In this document: positions 53,969 to 62,170 of the stretch, one piece after another
Numbering within the stretch: the stretch's first letter is position 1
Layout of the letters: each line of letters begins with the position of its first letter
Origin: SG8-40 sp963792855
Lineage (GTDB): Bacteria; Pseudomonadota; Gammaproteobacteria; Burkholderiales; Eutrophovitaceae
Assembly: GCA_963792855.1 (NCBI GenBank)
Contig: CAWBXZ010000018.1
Coordinates: 1-64,000 of the forward strand
DNA length: 64,000 nucleotides
Direction: 5' to 3'
Made by a program: the position numbers and the translations under genes
The notes under the pieces: model-generated
What the model saw: only the letters and a program-made list of their open reading frames with translations
Told to the model about the DNA's origin: nothing
Database searches by the model: none

Positions 53969-53996
53969 TATATGGATCGTAGTCCATATAGTGGAC
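53969..53996. promoter_or_regulatory. Candidate IclR operator, overlapping inverted repeats
   Basis: TATATGGA-N6-TCCATATA (53969-53976 and 53983-53990) is a perfect 8-base inverted repeat; it overlaps a second one, GTCCA-N5-TGGAC (53982-53996), so TCCA/TGGA half-sites occur three times. It lies 61 bases upstream of iclR and 40 upstream of the SDR start, where a divergent regulator binds. Confidence 0.65.
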
Positions 53997-54036
53997 ATTC
54001 GCAACCAGACAATAACACTCCAGCAACGGTCAACCA

Positions 54037-54741
54037 GTGAGTTCATTACCCATTCCCACCGTTCTCGTTACCGGCGCAACCAGCGGTATCGGCCAGGCAA
54101 TTGCGCGCGGGTTTGCCAAATCCGGAGAGAAAGTGCTCGCCGTCGGCGTGGGCGCAATCCCGGAGGCGGAAGAAAACATCGTCTATGCATCGCTCGACGT
54201 GGTGGATGGTCCTGCTGTCGTTGCCATGGTATCGCCGCTGAAAGAGTTGCGTACCGTGGTGAATGCGGCCGGAGTGATACGCAGGCAAGCCGAACATGAT
54301 CCGGAGGTTTTCCGGCAGGTCATCGATGTCAATCTGAACGGCACGATGCGCGTGTGTTCAGCCGCCCGCGGCGCGCTTGCGGCGAACAAGGGTGCGATCA
54401 TCAACATCGCGTCGATGCTCAGTTTTTTCGGTGGCGGTCTGGTGCCGGCCTATTCAGCCTCCAAGGGCGGTGTCGTGCAGCTGACGAAATCACTGGCGAT
54501 CGCGTACGCGCCGGAAGGCATTCGCGTGAACGCCCTGGCACCCGGATGGATTTCGACACCGCTGACCGGACGGTTGCAGGAAGACCCCGTCCGGTCGGAA
54601 GCCATCGTCGGGCGCACACCCATGGCGCGATGGGGTAGGCCAGAGGACCTCGTCGGCCCGGCCCTGTTTCTGGCGAGCACGGGTGCGGGGTTCGTCACCG
54701 GTGCGGTGCTGAATGTAGATGGCGGTTACGCGGCAATGTAG
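54037..54741 (+). CDS. SDR family oxidoreductase (FabG-like)
   Basis: A 234-residue classical SDR: TGATSGIG (cofactor), NAAG, and the intact catalytic 'YSASKGG' with Ser in 'NIASMLS'. GTG start at 54037. It is the first gene after the IclR operator and is followed by a cupin dioxygenase-like and an RraA-like gene, so it probably oxidises a hydroxyl intermediate of that pathway. Not the fatty-acid FabG, given context. Confidence 0.9.
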   Translation: MSSLPIPTVLVTGATSGIGQAIARGFAKSGEKVLAVGVGAIPEAEENIVYASLDVVDGPAVVAMVSPLKELRTVVNAAGVIRRQAEHDPEVFRQVIDVNLNGTMRVCSAARGALAANKGAIINIASMLSFFGGGLVPAYSASKGGVVQLTKSLAIAYAPEGIRVNALAPGWISTPLTGRLQEDPVRSEAIVGRTPMARWGRPEDLVGPALFLASTGAGFVTGAVLNVDGGYAAM

Positions 54742-54810
54742 CCGGTTGCCGGCCTGGATGAGGTCGGATGAATTATCGAGTCAATGAGTTCACGTTTTGA
54801 GGAGAGTCGA

Positions 54811-55341
54811 ATGCCCGTTGTAGAAAAAGACGAAACGCCCCGTGTTCCATACCAGTTACCAATGCCGCCGGATGCGATGCCGGAGATCGTCGTTCCCGAT
54901 GCCGTATCTGCAAACGATGACCGCATGTGGGTGCGACAGACAGAACATGTCTACTTTCGTCCGCTTTGCCTGAACGTGTCGCAGGGTTACTGGATGAATC
55001 TCCTGAAGGTGACGAAATCCGGTGTTCTCTCGCGCCACCGTCACCCGAACGCAGTGCACGGTTTCGTTCTGAAAGGCCACTGGCATTACCTCGAACACGA
55101 CTGGGTCGCCGAAGAGGGGGGCTATGTCTACGAACCGCCGGGCGAGACACACACGCTGGTCGTGCCCGATGACGTGGACGAGATGATTACCTACTTCCAG
55201 GTGAATGGCGTCATGTATTACGTCGATCCGCACGGCAAGCACCTCGGCTACGAGGACGTTTTCACCAAGATCGACATGTGCCGGGCCCATTTCGAGAAAG
55301 TCGGCCTCGGCGCCGACTATGTGAAGAATTTCATTCGATGA
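54811..55341 (+). CDS. Cupin, 2,4'-dihydroxyacetophenone dioxygenase family
   Basis: A 176-residue single-cupin protein, the usual length of 2,4'-dihydroxyacetophenone dioxygenase (DAD). Metal ligands: 'SRHRHPNAVHGFVL' (H-x-H, then His) and a later His in 'PPGETHTLVVP'. DAD cleaves an aryl ketone side chain with non-haem iron; related proteins act on other substrates, so the family name is safer than the reaction. GAGGAG before the ATG at 54811 decides the start. Same direction as the SDR, 69 bases apart. Confidence 0.85.
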   Translation: MPVVEKDETPRVPYQLPMPPDAMPEIVVPDAVSANDDRMWVRQTEHVYFRPLCLNVSQGYWMNLLKVTKSGVLSRHRHPNAVHGFVLKGHWHYLEHDWVAEEGGYVYEPPGETHTLVVPDDVDEMITYFQVNGVMYYVDPHGKHLGYEDVFTKIDMCRAHFEKVGLGADYVKNFIR

Positions 55342-55574
55342 CTTGCGGCCGCACGATGCCGTTGCCCGCTTTCATGCAGGAGCGCGCGGCTTCGGGCATC
55401 CGCGTCCGTTTCGACGATTGTTCATTCATCCGCGCTTGAGTCACGGCAAAACCAGGCGCGCCGTGCATCACGTTCGCAGGCACTCGCTCGACATGCGTTT
55501 TGTCGGTGCGAACCGGGCGTCATCCCGCCGGCGACTGTCCGGCTAATCGAGACATCCAGAGAAAGGAAAACGAA

Positions 55575-56255
55575 ATGACCGTAAAACTTGGCACCTACAA
55601 CGACTTCGAGCGGCGACCGGATTTGCTGGCGAAATTCGATAAGGTCCTCAAGTGCTATTCGGCGGCAGCCGTGTTCGCCGATGTCCAGTACCGGCTGGGT
55701 GTCATGGACAGCGAAATCAAACCGGCATTTCGCGCCAAGGTGACCGGGCAGGCCATCACCGTTCAGCTCTCGAAAGGGGATCTCGTCGATCCGCTGAAGG
55801 CTCTCGAAATGGGTCAGGCCGGCGACGTCATTGTGGTTGACGCGGGCGGCGACAGAAACACCTCGGTGTGCGGGGGATTGATGGGCGGCCTGGCAAAGAA
55901 CCGGGGTATTCGCGGCATGATCGTTGACGGCGCCGGGCGCGATACCGACGAACTGGAGGACATCAACTGGCCAATCTGGACCCGTGCAATCACACCGCGC
56001 GGTACGCACACGATGTTCTCGGGCCGCAAGGAAGAACTCTCGATCAACGTCTCCATCCAATGCGGTGGCGTAGTGGTCAATCCGGGCGATTTCATCGTTG
56101 CAGACCTGATGGGGGTCACGGTGATTCCGCTCGAAAGAGCCGGGGAGGTCGTCGCGCTGGCGCAGGAACAGGCGGATCGCGAAGAAGAAACGCGCAAATG
56201 GGTCGCCAAGGGAAAGACCGTTGAAGACCTGCTCAAGGAGTTCGGCCGCATCTGA
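55575..56255 (+). CDS. RraA-like protein, 4-hydroxy-4-methyl-2-oxoglutarate aldolase family
   Basis: A 226-residue protein with the RraA/HMG-aldolase fold. Seen: 'GDVIVVDAGGDRNTSVCGGLM', 'GIRGMIVDGAGRDTDEL', and a late 'GVVVNPGDFIVADLMGVTVIP'. The family includes RNase E inhibitor RraA and metal-dependent aldolases of aromatic catabolism (the GG/ARG and Asp metal region is kept). Context with the SDR, cupin and IclR favours the aldolase role. AAAGGAAAA precedes the ATG. The 233 bases before it hold nothing else. Confidence 0.88.
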   Translation: MTVKLGTYNDFERRPDLLAKFDKVLKCYSAAAVFADVQYRLGVMDSEIKPAFRAKVTGQAITVQLSKGDLVDPLKALEMGQAGDVIVVDAGGDRNTSVCGGLMGGLAKNRGIRGMIVDGAGRDTDELEDINWPIWTRAITPRGTHTMFSGRKEELSINVSIQCGGVVVNPGDFIVADLMGVTVIPLERAGEVVALAQEQADREEETRKWVAKGKTVEDLLKEFGRI

Positions 56256-56377
56256 ACCCCTGTGGGTTGCGCTGCCCGCGCCGTGCGCGCGTTCTTTGCC
56301 ACGGCATCCGGCAGACTGCTTGCGACGGTTACGTCGTCGCGTTCACTTCCTTGTATACATTGCGTGAACGCGCGGAA

Positions 56378-57292
56378 TTACCAGGCGACGTTCAGTCGCA
56401 ATCCCCAGGCCGGGTCGCGATGCGTGCGCTGTTCGTACAAGGGCGCGGCGCCAATGGCAAATTTTCTCCCCGTGGTCTGGTTGGCGGCAGCAAGGTTTTC
56501 AACCTGAAACGATACTTGCGTACCACCGATACCGATTAGCCTGTCGGTGAGGGTGCTGGCAGTACCCAATGGGTCGGTCAGGACGAGGATGGTCTTGTCC
56601 TTCCAGGTCAAGCTGCCGGGTTTTTCCTTTATCCGGTTGCGCATGCCCCAGAACCAGTATTCACCGACCAGCGAGCCGAGGACGGGCGTGACAATCAGAT
56701 CCTGATAGGACGGTTGCTCGAACAGCGCTTCAAAACCGAACTCATAAAGGAAAGACAAACCCGCCGAGAAAAGGAAGGACTGCTTACGGCTGAAACCGCG
56801 CTCGCGGCCACGCACATAATAGGTCGCACCCCAATAAGGGTGAAGGACGTAGTTGATCACAAAGTCGTCATCGTCCCAGTGCGGGTTGCGGACATTGTCT
56901 GCCCATTTGTCCTTGCTGTAGTTTTCCTTGTCCTCTTTCGACCAGCCCGAGATCGATTCAGGGAGCACATAAATGACCCCGATGATCACGGTCTGGTAGA
57001 GCATGAAGTAGCCGGTATCCCGGGCGGCACCCTTGTAATCCGGCGTGTCGGGCGGAGTGGCTCGCCACGGGAAGGGTTCGCGTGTCGTGCTCGCATCCGA
57101 TTGCGCCAAATTCGCGGTCAGGTAACCAGCGCTGAACGGTGCCGATTGTTCCGGCGTCTGGACAAAGGACTCCGGAACGCGCAGTCCGAGCAGCGGCTCG
57201 TCACTGATGTCGGTGGCGGCGCGCGCTGGCGCAGCAATCGCTACAGCCAACAGAAGGCTCAGCGACATGAAACTGTAGCGCAGGGCGCTCAT
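56378..57292 (-). CDS. DUF3943 family exported protein
   Basis: A 304-residue protein with a signal peptide (hydrophobic 'MSLSLLLAVAIAAPARA', cleavage near ARA-AT) and the DUF3943 pattern ('DDDDFVINYVLHPYWGATYYVRGRERG', Trp/Tyr-rich strands, 'LVTPVLGSLVGEYWF'-like). Family knowledge: envelope proteins of unknown function, possibly outer-membrane barrels. The closing 'GLRLNVAW' ends in an aromatic residue as outer-membrane proteins often do. It converges with the RraA gene. Confidence 0.82.
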   Translation of the reverse strand: MSALRYSFMSLSLLLAVAIAAPARAATDISDEPLLGLRVPESFVQTPEQSAPFSAGYLTANLAQSDASTTREPFPWRATPPDTPDYKGAARDTGYFMLYQTVIIGVIYVLPESISGWSKEDKENYSKDKWADNVRNPHWDDDDFVINYVLHPYWGATYYVRGRERGFSRKQSFLFSAGLSFLYEFGFEALFEQPSYQDLIVTPVLGSLVGEYWFWGMRNRIKEKPGSLTWKDKTILVLTDPLGTASTLTDRLIGIGGTQVSFQVENLAAANQTTGRKFAIGAAPLYEQRTHRDPAWGLRLNVAW

Positions 57293-57386
57293 CAGTCATC
57301 GATGCGGTCGAGGGCCCGCTCGTGCCGGAAAACGGATAATTCGGCCATGTGCAAGGGAACGCAGCCCTGCGACGTTTCTCCGGTGC

Positions 57387-58010
57387 TTATTTCCCCTTGC
57401 CGGATTCCGCCGCTTCTGCGTTCCTGTATGCGCTGCGCGCTGTCAGGCGAGACCAGTATGGCGCCAGGTTTCCCGGCAATTCCTCGCCCATGTGCTTCAG
57501 GTAGCTGCGCAAAGTCAGGCCGAGCATGACATCGGCCGCCGAGAATTCCTTGCCGAGAATCCAGGTCTTGTCCGTCAACGCCTGACTGACCGCGTCGGCG
57601 GCCAGTCGCGACCGCGATTTCATTTCGTCAATCACATCCTGCATTGGATTGTCCTTGAATTCGCGTCTGTGATTGACGATCTCGCCCAGTGCCCGGCCGA
57701 AGGTCGCTTCGGCAAACCAGCACCACTGCAGGTAGATGCCATAGTCAACCGAATCGCGCGCCGGTTGAAGCCGTCCCTTGCCATATTTGTCCAGCACGTA
57801 CTGCACCATCGCGCCGGATTCGAACATGGTGAGCGCGCCATCGGACATGACCGGCACCTTGCCCACCGGATTGAGCTTGCGCCACTCGGGACTTGCACGG
57901 TAAGCCGGCGACATGTCCACCGGGACAACCTGGTAAGGCGTGCCAAGCTCCTCGCAAAGCCAGATGACCCTGAAGCCGCGAGTACCCGGGGCGTGATAGA
58001 TCTTCAACAT
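57387..58010 (-). CDS. Glutathione S-transferase family protein
   Basis: A 207-residue GST: thioredoxin-like domain starting 'MLKIYHAPGTRGFRVIWLCEEL', with 'GKVPVMSDGALTMFESGAM' for glutathione binding (cis-Pro and ESG), and a helical C-terminal domain. Ser or Tyr near residue 5-10 would activate glutathione. AAGGAAT precedes the ATG. Divergent from hsp20-lon. Confidence 0.9.
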   Translation of the reverse strand: MLKIYHAPGTRGFRVIWLCEELGTPYQVVPVDMSPAYRASPEWRKLNPVGKVPVMSDGALTMFESGAMVQYVLDKYGKGRLQPARDSVDYGIYLQWCWFAEATFGRALGEIVNHRREFKDNPMQDVIDEMKSRSRLAADAVSQALTDKTWILGKEFSAADVMLGLTLRSYLKHMGEELPGNLAPYWSRLTARSAYRNAEAAESGKGK

Positions 58011-58216
58011 ATTCCTTGTTCTCCCGAAGTTATTTCGTTGCTGAAGCAGCGTCGCGCCGGTCCGGGCTGCGCGCGCCGGTCCCTGAAAGCTGGCTTCAGC
58101 TTGAAACCATCAGTCTAGCGCCTGTTGACTCCGGGTGCAGTCGCAGTTTCGTTGCGTCGATGTTCCGCGCAATTCCGGCATTGATTCAATGCAGTGGGCG
58201 CACTACCGGCGGATCA

Positions 58217-58244
58217 CTTGATAAATGCTTTTTTGCCGCCATCT
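58217..58244 (+). promoter_or_regulatory. Sigma-32-like heat-shock promoter of hsp20-lon
   Basis: CTTGATA (58217-58223), 13-base spacer, CGCCATCT (58237-58244), compared with the E. coli consensus CTTGAAA and CCCCATNT: one mismatch in each element. A start near 58251 would give a short leader with GGAG before the ATG at 58271. Confidence 0.6.
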
Positions 58245-58270
58245 AGTGGGCACATTGGAGAAAAGCTCGT

Positions 58271-58690
58271 ATGCATTCAAAAGATTTGTCGCGATTCATG
58301 TGGAGCGAGGCGTTATCGCTGCTCGACCGGGCGGACCGCTTGCACCGCCAGTTTTTTCGCCCCGCTGCAACGCGGGTGCCAACCTGGGAGCCGCCGGTGG
58401 ACGTGGTCGAGGCGGGCAATCGTCTGTACGTAACCCTGGCATTACCGGGTGTCTCGCCGGAAACGATTTCGCTTTCCCGGGACGATGAGGCAATAACCGT
58501 TTCCGCGCACCGGGCATTTCCGGTCGCTGCGGCCGGCAGCGAGCGCGGCGCGCGCATCCACGCACTGGAAATCCCGCACGGCCGGTTCGAACGCCGCATC
58601 CCGGTACCGGCACGCGCGTTCTCGCTGGCGGAGCAACGCCTGCATGACGGCTGCCTGACCTTAATTTTCAGCAGGAAGGAATCAATATGA
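58271..58690 (+). CDS. Hsp20/alpha-crystallin small heat-shock protein
   Basis: A 139-residue small heat-shock protein: N-terminal 'WSEALSLLDRADRL', then the alpha-crystallin domain ('VDVVEAGNRLYVTLALPGVSPETISLS', 'ALEIPHGRFERRIPVP', 'HDGCLTLIFSRKES') with the closing I-x-F-like segment. It holds unfolding proteins for refolding or degradation. Its stop overlaps the Lon start (ATGA), so the two are translationally coupled, and a sigma-32-like promoter lies upstream. Such hsp20-lon pairs are known. Confidence 0.92.
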   Translation: MHSKDLSRFMWSEALSLLDRADRLHRQFFRPAATRVPTWEPPVDVVEAGNRLYVTLALPGVSPETISLSRDDEAITVSAHRAFPVAAAGSERGARIHALEIPHGRFERRIPVPARAFSLAEQRLHDGCLTLIFSRKESI

Positions 58691-61116
58691 AACTCTGGAC
58701 CGGCTTGAAACAAGCATTGACGGGTGAAGACGGCGGCGGTCCCGTGTCGGCTGGCGGGAGCGAACGCCCCGCACACAAGCCATTGCCCGAAGACGCGATG
58801 ATCATCATTCCGTTGCGGAACACGGTGCTGTTTCCGGGCGTAATGTCGCCATTGTCCATCGGCCGCGAGGCTTCGGTGGCCGCGGCGCAGGAAGCCGCGC
58901 GCACGGAAAAGCCGATCTGCTTCCTGCTGCAGCACGATGCCGAGAAAGCCGAGATCGAACCGGACGACGTGCACTGGGTTGGCACATCGGGGCAGGTGGT
59001 GCGTTACGTTACCGCCCCCGATGGCGCCCATCACCTGATCATTCAGGGGCAGTCGCGCGTCCGGGTGCTGGAATTCCTCGACGGCTGGCCGTTTCTGGTC
59101 GGCCGGGTGGAGACGATCGAATCGCCGGAAACCATGACGCCCGAGATCGAGGCGCGCTTCATCCAGTTAAGGCAGCGTGCGGCCGAGGCCGTTCAGTTGT
59201 TGCCCAACGTCAACGAAGAACTGGTTGGCGTGGTGCAACAGATCACCTCACCGGTGCTGCTTGCCGACATGGTCGCCAACCTCATGGACGTCACGGTGCA
59301 AGAGAAGCAGTCCGTGCTCGAGAGTTTCGACGTCAGGCAACGGCTCGATATGGTTCTCGAGTTGCTCGGAAAGCGCGTCGAAGTGCTGCGTCTGTCACGG
59401 GAAATCGGCGACAAGACACGCAAGGAGTTCGACGAGCGTCAGCGCGAGCACGTGCTGCGTGAACAGATGCGCCAGATCCAGAAAGAGCTGGGCGATGACG
59501 AAGGTACCGCCGCCGAAGTGGAAGAGTTGAAAAAGGTGATCGACGAAGCGGGCATGCCTGAAGAGACGCTCAAGCACGCGCGCAAGGAGTTGAAACGGCT
59601 GGAGCGCATGAGCGATGCCAGCGGCGAATACTCGATGCTGCGTACCTATCTCGAATGGTTGACCGAGTTGCCGTGGAAGGAGCAACCGCAGCAAGCCATC
59701 GATATGGCCGAAGCGCGCCGCATCCTCGATGAGGATCACTACGGGCTTGAAAAGATCAAGCGCCGTATTCTCGAGTACCTCGCGGTGAGAAAACTCAAGC
59801 CGGAAGGCAAGAGCCCGATTTTGTGTTTTGTCGGCCCGCCCGGAGTCGGAAAGACTTCACTGGGGCAGTCGATCGCGCGCGCGACCGGTCGTGCCTTCCA
59901 GCGCGTTGCACTCGGCGGCACGCATGACGAGGCGGAAATACGCGGCCACAGGCGCACTTATATTGGCGCGATGCCGGGCAACATCATCCAGGCGATTCGC
60001 CGGGCCGGGTCGCGTAACGGCGTGTTGATGCTGGACGAGATCGACAAGCTTGGCGCCGGCGGTTTTCACGGTGATCCGTCCAGCGCGCTGCTGGAAGTGC
60101 TGGACCCCGAGCAGAATTCGAAATTCCGCGACAACTACCTCGGCGTCGATTACGACCTGTCGAAGGTCATGTTCATCGCGACGGCCAACGTGCTGGATAC
60201 CATCCCCGGCCCGCTGCGCGATCGCATGGAAGTGATTCAGTTGCAGGGCTACACGGAGGAAGAAAAGCTCGAAATTGCCAGGCGCTATCTGATCAAGCGC
60301 CAGCTCGATGCCAACGGGCTCGAAGCGGAGCAGGCATCGCTCACAGACGAGGCGATCCGCGCGGTCATCACCGGTTATACGCGCGAGGCGGGTGTGCGGA
60401 ATCTGGAGCGTGAAATCGGTTCGGTTTTCCGCTCGGTGGCAATGCGCATTGCAGAAGAGCAGGCGCGGTCCGTGACGGTGGATGTCGCGGACTTGCATGC
60501 CATTCTCGGGGCACGCAAGTTCGAGAACGAGCTCGCGCAACGCACCTCGGTGCCGGGTGTTGCGACCGGTCTGGCGTGGACGCCGGTCGGCGGCGACATC
60601 CTGTTTGTCGAGGTTTCGAAGACACCGGGTTCGGGAAAACTGATTCTCACCGGACAACTCGGCGATGTCATGAAGGAATCGGCTCAGGCAGCATTGACGC
60701 TGGCCAAGGGTTACTTCGGCGAGTCGTTGGCCAAAGTGGATCTGCACGTCCACGTGCCGGCCGGCGCAACTCCGAAAGACGGTCCCAGTGCCGGTGTGGC
60801 AATGTTCCTTGCCCTGGTTTCACTGCTGGCGGGCAAGCCGGTGCGCGCGGATGTGGCGATGACCGGAGAGATTTCACTGCGCGGCCTCGTGTTGCCGATC
60901 GGCGGGGTCAAGGAGAAAGTGCTGGCTGCGCTGCGTGCCGGCATCAAGACCGTGATGTTGCCGAAGCGTAACGAAAAGGATCTGGAAGACGTTCCCGAGG
61001 AAGCGCGCGAAAAGCTCGAGTTCGTGTTGCTGGAAAACGTCGAAGACGCATTGCGCTGTGCCATGGGTATCGATTCAAAGCAGTTGTCGATGCAGGACGA
61101 CAAGGCGGCAGCCTGA
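58687..61116 (+). CDS. lon: ATP-dependent protease Lon
   Basis: An 809-residue LonA: substrate-binding LAN domain (~38-235), a coiled region, AAA+ module with GPPGVGKT (~382) and 'VLMLDEIDKL', and C-terminal protease domain with the dyad Ser701 in KDGPSAG and Lys744 in GGVKEKV. It degrades misfolded and regulatory proteins. Co-translated with Hsp20 through the ATGA overlap. The family's usual N-terminus is extended by ~35 Gly/Pro-rich residues. This may be a second Lon rather than the housekeeping copy beside clpX. Confidence 0.96.
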   Translation: MKLWTGLKQALTGEDGGGPVSAGGSERPAHKPLPEDAMIIIPLRNTVLFPGVMSPLSIGREASVAAAQEAARTEKPICFLLQHDAEKAEIEPDDVHWVGTSGQVVRYVTAPDGAHHLIIQGQSRVRVLEFLDGWPFLVGRVETIESPETMTPEIEARFIQLRQRAAEAVQLLPNVNEELVGVVQQITSPVLLADMVANLMDVTVQEKQSVLESFDVRQRLDMVLELLGKRVEVLRLSREIGDKTRKEFDERQREHVLREQMRQIQKELGDDEGTAAEVEELKKVIDEAGMPEETLKHARKELKRLERMSDASGEYSMLRTYLEWLTELPWKEQPQQAIDMAEARRILDEDHYGLEKIKRRILEYLAVRKLKPEGKSPILCFVGPPGVGKTSLGQSIARATGRAFQRVALGGTHDEAEIRGHRRTYIGAMPGNIIQAIRRAGSRNGVLMLDEIDKLGAGGFHGDPSSALLEVLDPEQNSKFRDNYLGVDYDLSKVMFIATANVLDTIPGPLRDRMEVIQLQGYTEEEKLEIARRYLIKRQLDANGLEAEQASLTDEAIRAVITGYTREAGVRNLEREIGSVFRSVAMRIAEEQARSVTVDVADLHAILGARKFENELAQRTSVPGVATGLAWTPVGGDILFVEVSKTPGSGKLILTGQLGDVMKESAQAALTLAKGYFGESLAKVDLHVHVPAGATPKDGPSAGVAMFLALVSLLAGKPVRADVAMTGEISLRGLVLPIGGVKEKVLAALRAGIKTVMLPKRNEKDLEDVPEEAREKLEFVLLENVEDALRCAMGIDSKQLSMQDDKAAA

Positions 61117-61164
61117 TTCGATGCCGGCCCGGCGTTTGCCTGTTTGACGGCCGGCCGTGACTGA

Positions 61165-61198
61165 AACGAAAACCGCGCCCTTTGGCGCGGTTTTCGTT
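61165..61198. terminator. Bidirectional terminator between lon and the Met-rich gene
   Basis: AACGAAAACCGCGCC (61165-61179) pairs with GGCGCGGTTTTCGTT (61184-61198) around CTTT: a 15-base stem with T-runs on both strands, between convergent genes. Confidence 0.85.
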
Positions 61199-61214
61199 AA
61201 CTGCACTCCGCCTT

Positions 61215-61814
61215 CTACTGCTGCGGCTGCATGTCCTTGTGCATCCCTTTACGCATGCCCATGCCCTCGGCATCCCGGGACCCGCCGCCATGCATCATCA
61301 TGATGTGGTGGCGCATCATCTCGTGCATCATGCCGTACATCGGCGAGACATTCGGGCCACCCATCATGCCCGGCCCCATCATGCATCCACCCATCATGCC
61401 GTTGCCCATCATCCCCATTCCGTGGCCCATCATCTGACCACCCATCATGCCGTGGCCCATCATCTGGCCGCTCATCATGCCGTTGTCCATCATCCCCATT
61501 CCGCGGCCCATCATCGGGCCACCCATCATTCCGTCACCCATCATTCCCATTCCACGGCCCATCATCGGGCCGCCCATCATGTTCATCTGGTCCATCTGCT
61601 CACTCATGGTCTGCCAATGCTCTGCCAGGCGTTTCTGGCGTTCCTGCGGATCTTGCGTACTGGCGATTGCATCCATTTGCTCGTGCATGGTTTTCATGCG
61701 TTCCTGCCACTGTTCGACCTGGCGGGCCCATTCTTCTTCGTCCGGCATGTGGGCGAGTGCCAATGAGGTCGAGCAAAGAAGTGCCATCGATATCAGGAAA
61801 ATAAAATGTTTCAT
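61215..61814 (-). CDS. Exported Met/Gly-rich repeat protein
   Basis: A 199-residue protein: signal peptide (cleavage near ALA-HM), a charged helical part with Glu/Gln/Met (~25-85, 'RQVEQWQERMKTMHEQMDA') likely a coiled coil, then ~95 residues of Met-Met-Gly repeats (MMGRGMGMM, MMGGPMMG, MMGHGM) and a His/Met tail ('MMRHHIMMMHGGG'). Methionine and histidine clusters are typical of periplasmic copper- or silver-binding proteins, so metal binding is the best inference. The Met-rich part is encoded by tandem DNA repeats. GGAGGT precedes the ATG. Divergent from a DapA-type gene. Confidence 0.82.
   Translation of the reverse strand: MKHFIFLISMALLCSTSLALAHMPDEEEWARQVEQWQERMKTMHEQMDAIASTQDPQERQKRLAEHWQTMSEQMDQMNMMGGPMMGRGMGMMGDGMMGGPMMGRGMGMMDNGMMSGQMMGHGMMGGQMMGHGMGMMGNGMMGGCMMGPGMMGGPNVSPMYGMMHEMMRHHIMMMHGGGSRDAEGMGMRKGMHKDMQPQQ
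61359..61586 (-). repeat. Tandem CCCATCAT-type DNA repeat encoding MMG units
   Basis: About 230 bases in which CCCATCAT/CCATCAT recurs every ~12-20 bases, with a longer unit (CCATTCC-N-CGGCCCATCATC) seen three times near 61424, 61497 and 61551. It lies inside the Met-rich gene and may vary in copy number. Confidence 0.75.
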
Positions 61815-62170
61815 GACTGATTACCTCCGTCTGGCTGGCGAGATGCGCCAATAGTTCTGTTGATGACTCAACATGCACTTTAGTGCTCCGATAGGAGCAT
61901 TCAGTGCGGTTCTTCCGCGGCGAAAGCCGTATGTCTGCCCGTCTCTTCATCCGCGACTGCGGGTGTCTATGACAGGAATCGCCATCTCTGCCGGAGCATC
62001 CTGCTCCGGCGCGCAGGCGACAGGGTTGATGCAAGTCAAACGCGATCAAGGCCCCGATTTTGGCGGGTTTTCGCGTTTGAGCTATTCTGTAGCGCTTTGC
62101 GTGAAGCAGGCCCGAAGGGTCGGCGCCCGTAGTGCTTCGCGATTTCTCCGTTTCCAGGACTCAGACGACC
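61815..62170. promoter_or_regulatory. Divergent region with four TGCTCC/GGAGCA sites
   Basis: Between the Met-rich and DapA-type genes (356 bases). TGCTCC-GATA-GGAGCA lies at 61884-61899 inside longer GCACT/AGTGC arms (61875-61907). GCCGGAGCA-TCC-TGCTCCGGC at 61990-62010 is a perfect 9-base hairpin built from the same hexamer in reverse order. TTGATGCAAGTCAA at 62026-62039 is one base from the FNR/Anr consensus. No gene here. Confidence 0.5.

Noticed and set aside
61359..61586. Regular repeats resembling a CRISPR array
   Set aside because: Units are irregular in length, have no unique spacers and are in frame inside the Met-rich coding region.
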